A DNA stretch of 64,000 nucleotides, taken from NCBI GenBank assembly GCA_905221605.1, contig CAJNDS010000261.1, forward strand, positions 1 to 64,000. Direction: 5' to 3'. Shown here piece after piece: positions 57,155 through 64,000 of the stretch. The notes below the pieces were generated by a model. It had not been told where the DNA came from and searched no databases. It was given only the letters and a program-made list of their open reading frames with translations. Made by a program: the position numbers and the translations under genes. Source of the stretch: Symbiodinium natans (taxonomy: Eukaryota > Sar > Dinophyceae > Suessiales > Symbiodiniaceae). The stretch's first letter is position 1. The number at the start of each line of letters is the position of its first letter.

Positions 57155-58402
57155 ATGCCCACAAGAACGGTTGGTTTTGAGGAGTTCCGGGACGTGCTTC
57201 CGGGCTCCTGTCTGTGCTTGCACTACTGCCCATGGTTGGAGGAATGCTATTGTGCAGAACCGCTTGCAATACGTGCAGGGTCACAGCGATCGCGGGAGGC
57301 ACAACTGCAACCTTTGTTAGTCCAAAAGGGTAAGGTTGCGAAAACAGTTCGAAGCATGCTCTCACATGCATCAGCACACCCGGTTGCCCACAGAGCGGAT
57401 TGTGCAAGTCAGCAAAGCATGCTGGCTCGGTCAAGCAGATGGGGCGAGCTTGAGACATTGCAAGCTCGAGTGCGTGCTGCTAGTCATCACCTGGGAGAAA
57501 CGGATCCGCTCATCAAACGCACCAACAAAGTGGTGTCCAAGGCATCAGCCCTGCGGCAGTACTGTATGAATACGTACGTGCAGCTGTCCATGCAGCGCTT
57601 ACCGAGTAACATGGATGAGATGATCGGCAAATTGTACGACTTGCAACAGCTTCCACTAGGACTAGGAGTTTGGGAGGATCCTTTCCTTTCTTGGGCTCGT
57701 GATGCAGAGGCCGTGTGGCGAGTTGAACAGCCTGCGCTGAAGCTGCTCGTGAACATGCTCAGCAACCCTTCGGAATACTGTAACGCCTGGGTCAAGACAG
57801 TCTTGAATGCCGAGCCAAAGTTACTGCGGGCATTCAATCGAGCGATGACCAATGAGCTGCTGAAACTCCCAGATGCAGGATCCTTGCTGGCAAAATCCAT
57901 GGGTGATTCGCTTCAAGAGCTCCACCTGCCGTCGGTGCATAGAGAAATCCGCTCTCTGGCGTCGGCACTTGGAGTTCTGGAAAGTCAATGGCTCGAGCAT
58001 GCTTTGCTTCGTTTCATTAAGGGCAGGACAAGCCTGGACACTGCTGCAGGTCTTGGTGACAACCGAGCTCTCTGTGCATTGTTATCAGCACTTCTGCTTG
58101 AAGTTGTCATTATTCAACCGAAGGCTTGTGCTCAGCTTGCAAAAGCAGCCACGGATGTGGAGACGATGACCACCTTGCCTCAAACACAACGTGCCGTCCA
58201 TGAGCTCTGCAAACGGCTGATGCTTGATGAGGAGGAAGCGAGCTTCCTAAGCATTGAGCTCCTGAGCAACGGGGGTTTGCGCATCGGATTGCAGACAGCG
58301 TGGGGACATCCCAGTGCCCAAAGTGCTGTCGATGCAATTGGTGCTGGAGCTGTTGTCGACAAAAAGATGCCGCTTGGCGAGTTGCAGCGGCTGCCTGGCT
58401 GA
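57155..58402 (+). CDS. Orphan 415-aa helical protein
   Basis: Uninterrupted frame from ATG 57155 to TGA 58400-58402, the longest non-repetitive ORF in the window. The first 30 residues contain a Cys-rich patch (GSCLCLHYCPWLEECYC). Residues about 30-110 are basic and Ser-rich; the rest is almost wholly helical with regular Leu/Ala spacing (for example ALKLLVNMLSNPSEYCNAWV, LASALGVLESQWLEHALLRF, VHELCKRLMLDEEEASFLSI). No signal peptide, membrane span or known catalytic motif is visible. The helices suggest a repeat-type or all-alpha fold. It could be the large last exon of a longer gene. No family is recognised. Confidence 0.75.
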   Translation: MPTRTVGFEEFRDVLPGSCLCLHYCPWLEECYCAEPLAIRAGSQRSREAQLQPLLVQKGKVAKTVRSMLSHASAHPVAHRADCASQQSMLARSSRWGELETLQARVRAASHHLGETDPLIKRTNKVVSKASALRQYCMNTYVQLSMQRLPSNMDEMIGKLYDLQQLPLGLGVWEDPFLSWARDAEAVWRVEQPALKLLVNMLSNPSEYCNAWVKTVLNAEPKLLRAFNRAMTNELLKLPDAGSLLAKSMGDSLQELHLPSVHREIRSLASALGVLESQWLEHALLRFIKGRTSLDTAAGLGDNRALCALLSALLLEVVIIQPKACAQLAKAATDVETMTTLPQTQRAVHELCKRLMLDEEEASFLSIELLSNGGLRIGLQTAWGHPSAQSAVDAIGAGAVVDKKMPLGELQRLPG

Positions 58403-59218
58403 AGCCTCGATGACATCTGTTGTTTGCCAGCTCTGTTCTGTTGGGTTCTGTTGGGGTCTGTTGCATGCTTTCAAAATCTTTGAAGCTAAGGTGGCGGCCC
58501 GGGGTGGATGCCCTGAAACAGGCGAATCATGAGCTTTAGCATAGTTTTAGCGAAGCCGGCAGCTTCATCTCATTGTCGGCAGGTGGTCGCCTTTCCGGAG
58601 CGCTGCCAGAGAGCCTGCCACGCCTCCGAGCACAGCGCGGCAGTCCTTGCGCATGCGGTATGCTGAGCATTTCTTGAGAACACGCAGCCATGAAGTTTGC
58701 CAGAGGTGTGAAAGAGTTTATTGTTTTGACCAGGCCAGGAGGAGACTGTTGGGAGCCATCGGAGCTGTAGCTAAAGCTTCGAGCACGCTGGATGATTTGT
58801 TGCCGAGGTGGTGCAGCTTGATTTCCTTCAGATGGAGCTTTCCTTGGGTTTGAAGCCATATCAGTTGTGTTTGGAGGCATGATGCACAACACGTCAAAGT
58901 GATGGAGCTGGAGCAGCTGTATACAGTCACTCGGCCATAGTGCAAGCTGAGCATTCTGTTGTGAGGACTTTTTGGAAGCTGAATTTTTTCCAAGGAAACC
59001 ACACGTAGGATAGTTTTGTGTTGGAGCATGCTGGATCTAGTTTAGGATGACTTGAGGGCAAAGTGCACCAAACAAGGCCAAAATTAAAGCCGAAGCTGGA
59101 TTGTCCAGCAAGGCCGCTGCATGCAGAAGAAAGATGGATCACTGTTTATCTTGAGCAGGGCTGCTGTAGCAAGAAACTCAGTTGTGTCAAATGAAAGAGG
59201 CTCAGTTTGCTTTCACAG
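58403..59218. other. Exon-like fragment only
   Basis: A short plus-strand frame at about 58582-58660 (VVAFPERCQRACHASEHSAA) after GTCGGCAG may be an exon. Otherwise nothing. Confidence 0.3.
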
Positions 59219-59326
59219 AAGCTCAAAGGGCTGCTTGCTGTTTGTGCTGGAGAGGCGCTGCGGGGATCAGAAGAAGACGAGGAAGTGCTTGAGAAGTTCC
59301 AACAACAGATGAAGGAGGCCATGTAG
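59219..59326 (+). CDS. Terminal exon, helical, unknown gene
   Basis: Acceptor TGCTTTCACAG at 59218. 35 codons, KLKGLLAVCAGEALRGSEED then EEVLEKFQQQMKEAM, with TAG at 59324-59326. Charged helical C-terminus. The upstream frame (RLSLLSQ) is also open. Confidence 0.5.
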   Translation, partial: KLKGLLAVCAGEALRGSEEDEEVLEKFQQQMKEAM

Positions 59327-60558
59327 CTTTGTTTTCTCCTGATTCGGAGACATGGGCGTGAGTTCATGTCGTTCTCGGCCGCAAGGATAAGATCCAGCTC
59401 AGCGACGCTCGCTGCAGTCTCAGCTGCAGATCAAGTCGCATAGGCTGTGCAGTGCCTGTTCTTGAAGACGAGGCAACGTGTTTCGAGATTTGCAGCAGAA
59501 CATGGCATCCACCCAAGTTCATCTTGAAGAGGACCCGGCACAGTGAGTGGATTACGTATGCTGATCAGGATGCACGCCGGTAAAGCTGTTGCCTTGGAAG
59601 GCCATTGTGCACCTTGTCAAATCCACCTCCCAGTGGAAATCTGCCAGCCTGGAAGCTTGAACCCAAGTTGACCCCAGGCGCCATCAAATCATTCAATCGT
59701 CAGTGAGCCATTGCTGAATGCCACTTATCTGACTTGTCACATCGTGGAAGTGGCTTCTAAGGCAAGCGAGGCCGATTCCACTGCTGCCTCGACGACTGCT
59801 GCATTTAAGGACATGAGCTCTTCCATGTGACTCCATGCAGCAAGGCACACTCACAGAGTAGTGGCTTTTGGCAGGATGTGCTGTGCGCCCCTCTGTGTCC
59901 AGTCAAAAGGCCGTAGGACACTCTCTGCGTCTTCAGTTTCATTGTGCACACAGGGACATATGTTTAGGTCTGCAAGCGTGCAAGATGCAAGTTATTTCTA
60001 GTCGAGCCTTTGGCTGTCTGCCGAATGGCAGCTGCCGAGGGCTCGTTCGGGACTCGAGTGTGGCTTCGCAAAAAGATGAACCGCCTTCCGTCTCGCGCTG
60101 TAGCCAACCCATGTCAGTGCGCAATCTTGCCTGCGTCTGCATGATACCACGTCTTCGTTGTCCTGTCTGGCAGGACCTTGGGTTGGGTGCAGCTTTGTAT
60201 TTTCTTCTGTGAAGCTTTGTTGGCACTCCCGTAATTTACCCTGAATGCCTTGTGCCGTTGCAGAAGCATGCAGCACTGAAAGATAAGTTGTGAACCAGAA
60301 GAGAACATTCTCAATCTTTTTCAGTTCCTCAATTCCTCAGAAGACACTCGAAAAGCCGAACGTGGTGTGTTTCTTGTGCACTGCCCCAGCTATGCACAGC
60401 CGTTCGTGGCGCGGCGCAGAGCTTGAGTCTGTGCCAGGCTCCTGGACTCCCTTGGTGAGACTGCTGACTTGGAAGTTGCCCGCGAGGCCCAAGCTGGTCG
60501 TGCCTCTCAAGGCTTGGTGTAAAGAAATTGTAGAGTCATGGTGCTAAGGTGCTTGCAG
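59327..60558. other. No confident gene
   Basis: No repeats or supported exons. A plus-strand frame near 60450-60505 (LLDSLGETADLEVAREAQAG) may be an exon of the gene ending at 60722. Confidence 0.35.
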
Positions 60559-60722
60559 CTAATGCATGGAACTTGGAGGCCAAGCCAGTTGAAGTCACCA
60601 AGTCAGTACTGAGTCGCCAGGCATTGACCAGGGCACTAGCAAAGTGCTGGCAGTTGTGCCCAGGAAGCGCTCAATGTGCTGACCACCGAGTGTCCACCAT
60701 CTTCGAGGCGGCGGCATCCTGA
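60559..60722 (+). CDS. Terminal exon, unknown gene
   Basis: After GGTGCTTGCAG the frame reads NAWNLEAKPVEVTKSVLSRQ then ALTRALAKCWQL ... VSTIFEAAAS with TGA at 60720-60722. Protein-like composition. No family is recognised. Confidence 0.45.
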
Positions 60723-60778
60723 AATGTTTTTGATTTCCATCTCACTTGGTTGAGTGACGATGAGCAATGACAGGGACG

Positions 60779-61045
60779 ACAGGGATGCGGAGGGCTATCG
60801 CGCTCCGATGCGAACTGGATACAGGCGCATATGTTGGAGCATTTTATCAGCGAAGCGGTCCGATATCTTGTCGTATGGTGCAGGGACACGCTGCTAGGCT
60901 GGAAGCTCAGCACACTGCCATGTGCTCAAAATTGTTGCCGAAAGGCATTGGCCTCGACACAGCCAACCAGCACTTGACACTGCATGTTGATCCAAGATTG
61001 CGCAACATAATTGATACATATTTCATGTCTCCGCGGAAGTGGTGA
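60779..61045 (+). CDS. Hypothetical small ORF or exon
   Basis: From ATG 60779: MRRAIALRCELDTGAYVGAF ... LTLHVDPRLRNIIDTYFMSP then RKW and TGA at 61043-61045, 88 codons. Balanced composition. An exon start before the ATG cannot be excluded. Confidence 0.4.
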   Translation, partial: TGMRRAIALRCELDTGAYVGAFYQRSGPISCRMVQGHAARLEAQHTAMCSKLLPKGIGLDTANQHLTLHVDPRLRNIIDTYFMSPRKW

Positions 61046-62857
61046 TTGTATTTCTCGTAACCAAGATGGGGATACAATGGCATACAGGGCGACGCCTTGC
61101 AACGGTCTAAGCTCAAGTCGTGAATGCCAAGCCATCATGTGGTGACGTATGTGAGGAATCCAGCAGAACCAGCAATTTTGGCATTTGCCTATCATGATTT
61201 GGATCGCGCGTGGACGATCTTCACTGTTCTTATTGCTGCTCTTCCTCTAAGCATCAACCGCGTGCCTTCGACTTTCATCCTTGCATGTCACGCGAGCTCA
61301 GCGGGGCTGGGGAGGAGATAAAAAAGGATAAAATATTTCCGGCGTGCCCTTTTACACGGCATTCCACGGCTCTCGCCTCGTCTATATCCCATCGCTCCAG
61401 TTCTTGCTGGAGGCCTCTGCACGTTTTCCCGTCCGGCTTCTGCGCTTTTCGGCTTGTTTCTGTTTTAACTGCTGTTTGGCGCGTATTCCGGCAAGAAGGT
61501 GATTAGTCACCTGTGCAGGGGAGCCAGTTTTGCTCGCGCAGTCCCACACATCAAGCAGCGGATTCTATTGTTTTACTGCTTTCGTTGACCTCATGTGGAC
61601 CCTGGATGTGGACAGCCGACTCATCTCATAGGCTTGCAATATCAATTCAATCCCTGTACGTTGCGTCTCAAAAAATGGCTGTTGATGGCACGGTCGAACA
61701 CTGTACACACCTACCATGTTCATCCTCCATGACCGGTATTAACGCCCTCCGCTTTCACCATCAACATGCCGCGGCTTGCTGGTTATGTTCCACTTGATTC
61801 ATAAACTAAGTCAAGTTTCCCTTCAAACGGAAAACCATGCAGCCTCAGTGCCAGCAACGGCAATTGTAACTTCTATATATATATATATATACATGACAGA
61901 GCAGACGCCCTTGTGAGCAGGTGGCCCTCCCCAGACACCATGGGGACTTGCCTTCGACGCGTTGAATGCAAGTGCAGGCGGCGGGCAGCCATTGTTGACC
62001 AAATTCTTAGCAGCAATACTATAGCTAGCGTAGCTACGACACAAGTGCCCCGTCCAGGTGTTCAGAATTCGAGTGGCTCCCATGCTGTTACCCATGACGA
62101 CGAGATGCAGTCGGCTGCTTACGGTTCTTGGCCGTCGTTCTGCTCTGAGTTTGTTCTGGATCCGCACAAGACTTGGCCTGCCAAAGGCGGGTTCTCATGG
62201 CATCGCGTGATGAGCACCATCGCCTAGAAGACATGCAGGACTCCTGCTTACTCATGAAAGGCTTTGGGTAGGACGCATTGTTTTTTGGCTGAGACTGGTG
62301 GTGGCAAGGTTTGATTCGGTTTGGTGTTGTACATAGTGCACAGATGCTTCGATGGATGCTTGAGGTGGAGGGTTACATGGACCAGAGCTATTTTCCCCCG
62401 ATCAGACAGCAGGATTCCATAAGAAACGGGAGGAAGCCTGCGATAGTGCACTTCAAGTATGCAGGCGCGCCTCTTTCGACCGCATTCTGCCAATTTAGGG
62501 CAACTTGTCTAGAGATACTGCCTCGGCTGACAGATTTTAGAATTCGCGGTGTGCAAATCGCACGTTTTTCAGGAGCAGGGCGCTTTGGCCTCTGCCATCG
62601 AGGCCTCATGGACGGAGTTGGAACAGGAGGAGGCTAGATCCAAAGAGGGGGTGCTTCTATCTGGCACGCTCGGACGAATGCTGTGAGGAGGCCCGAAGGC
62701 AGGCCCACGCAAGTGCCCACCAAGAGGAAGAGGGCTTGCTGGTGAAGGCCATTGAGGCAGCGGGGGCAGCGGAGCGTTCAGAATCTCAGAAGTTACGCCG
62801 AATGCAGTTTCAAGGAATCATGCGCAATGGCTCTGTAGTCTTGAAGGCCTCGTACAG
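61046..62857. other. No confident gene; (TA)n run
   Basis: (TA)8-type run at 61875-61892. Open plus-strand frames at 61124-61321 (VTYVRNPAEPAILAFAYHDL) and about 62637-62850 (DPKRGCFYLARSDECCEEAR, then Glu/Ala-rich helix) may be exons; the latter could belong to the gene of the 62858 exon but the phase does not join simply. Confidence 0.35.
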
Positions 62858-63097
62858 GGAGCAAAGCCGCGGGGACTTGGCCTTAGTCCTCCCTTGCCGC
62901 CACCGAGCGTGAGCCATCGCCGCAGTGCCAAGGATGCCAGCTTTAGGGAGGAGCTGGAGAAAGCCTTACTGCAGTCAGCAGTTGAAGAGACAGGAAAAGA
63001 CTCCAAAGGCGGCATGGGATGGCATTCCTTTAGCCCTCGTAGCATCTTCCAGTCCGAGAGACACAGGTACGAGTTCTCACCGGCAAGCAGGGCCCAG
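62858..63097 (+). CDS. Exon of an unknown gene
   Basis: Acceptor CCTCGTACAG at 62857, donor CCCAG|GTGCAG at 63098. The length is 240 nt, exactly 80 codons. It reads GAKPRGLGLSPPLPPPSVSH then RRSAKDASFREELEKALLQS and SPRSIFQSERHRYEFSPASR. A Pro-rich start is followed by a charged helix. Clean boundaries on both sides support it. No family is recognised. Confidence 0.5.
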
Positions 63098-64000
63098 GTG
63101 CAGTGAGTGCAGTGCAGCGTGAGGGTCTTACGGGTCGAGCTGCAGAAGCGATTCATGAATCTCAAGGCGTTCGGAGCCCTCTCGGCAGCCTCCTCCAGGC
63201 CTTGTCACATGGAGCCGGGCCCGCGTATCAGGTCCGCATCAAGCTCTCCATGCTAGGTTCTGCCAGCACCAGAAGCCCGCCAGCTGCAAGTCACGGGGCA
63301 GTCCCCGCCTCGTGCAGAAGACGTGGTCTACCTGTGGGGTTTTTCTGAGGCTCTGATATGCACTCATCTCATGGTTTCAGTTGGCTGCAGGTGAAGGGGA
63401 GCAGTTTGCTCAAGCGAGCATCGGTGCTGCAATGTAAGACTTGTGTGGGCCATGCGTGGGATTCTTTCTTTTGCCGGCCTGCGAAGTATGTTAAGGCTGG
63501 TGGAGCCATGGCATCATCTCCAGGAATCAAGGAAGCTCAGCCAGTGAGTAGTGCTCCGAAGAACACTTGCACCTCTTTTCTGCTGCTAAAATCGAAAGGA
63601 AATCGATAATTTGGAGGAAATTCGGTTTCCTTCTTAGCATACAGAGGCAATAATGGTTGTCCGATGACACACAGGGAATTTGTGGCGAGGACCTTAACGT
63701 AATGTGTGAGGCACCTCTTGCTCACTGCTCTGTAAGCCGACAGCTTCATCTCGAACCGCCATCGCTCAAGCTGTGATGGACTTTCCCTCGAGCAATACAA
63801 CAAAATGGCTTCCCTTTCGGGTTTGGTGGCCTCTTTTGTCGTGGTTCGGTGCCTTCTTCTAGTTTTTTGGGTTCCTGGGGCCTGGGGGCGGCCCCTCTGG
63901 CACGCCTATGCGTGCCTCCTCTGGTCCTTCCTTGGCCAAAATCATACAAGCCTACCTCCAGGAAGTCATAACAAGCCTCCTGCCGACTTTGGACCCAGCC
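63098..64000. other. Possible further exons, none certain
   Basis: Plus-strand frames at about 63113-63250 (REGLTGRAAEAIHESQGVRS) and 63391-63609 (KGSSLLKRASVLQCKTCVGH) may continue the gene of the 62858 exon. The end of the window carries a minus-strand basic frame (63746-63949) without support. Confidence 0.3.

Overview
This window looks like nuclear DNA of a dinoflagellate, most likely a Symbiodiniaceae-type alga. The evidence is a block of degenerate TTTAGGG telomere-type repeats inside the sequence; very low coding density with short exons; one intron best explained by a GC-AG boundary; large amounts of simple repeat; and decayed retroelements whose proteins resemble those common in dinoflagellate genomes. 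The species assignment is inference. Nothing looks bacterial, organellar or viral in layout: there are no operons and no dense gene packing. Most genes can only be seen as exon fragments, so exon ends are approximate.

0-15.4 kb is a nest of repeats on retroelement debris. A >413-bp direct repeat (1-416 and 2189-2601) runs straight into a perfect 167-bp direct repeat (2597-2763 and 3906-4072). The 167-bp repeats bracket two small minus-strand ORFs, one with a ubiquitin-like pattern. Beside them lies a minus-strand reverse transcriptase/RNase H gene (5701 to 4116) with all catalytic residues but several frame breaks. What looks like the upstream part of the same polyprotein lies at 12300 to 11142. 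Between the two parts sits a 5.44-kb block: two 2467-bp copies around a 506-bp spacer, a 2973-bp period. Then come a G-rich/C-rich tract with a 39-G run and a tRNA-Gly(GCC)-like gene.

15-26 kb has scattered exons and a plus-strand gene (about 18.8-23.9 kb) built from duplicated modules of coiled-coil exons. A roughly 770-bp alternating purine-pyrimidine tract, (GC)n-(TGCG)n-(GT)n, lies inside it.

26-36 kb holds a small island with a membrane-anchored coiled-coil ORF, a fold-back inverted repeat, and a run of plus-strand exons at 27.2, 28.6, 29.5, 30.5, 31.2 and 33.8-34.3 kb.

36-41.3 kb is a GC-rich segment bordered by AT-rich blocks and CCACGACAGC repeats. It contains a dead LINE-type endonuclease and a second ORF broken by a 10-bp duplication.

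41.3-51.6 kb contains a RAP-domain gene (43.8-44.3 kb), a 51-bp minisatellite split by an insert, a GGGGCT array, and the telomere-type block.

51.6-64 kb holds the two clearest intact genes: a 285-aa La-motif plus KOW protein (51651-52508) and a 415-aa orphan protein (57155-58402). Several terminal exons on the plus strand follow. From 27 kb onward nearly all supported exons outside the repeats are on the plus strand, consistent with the unidirectional gene blocks known from dinoflagellates.
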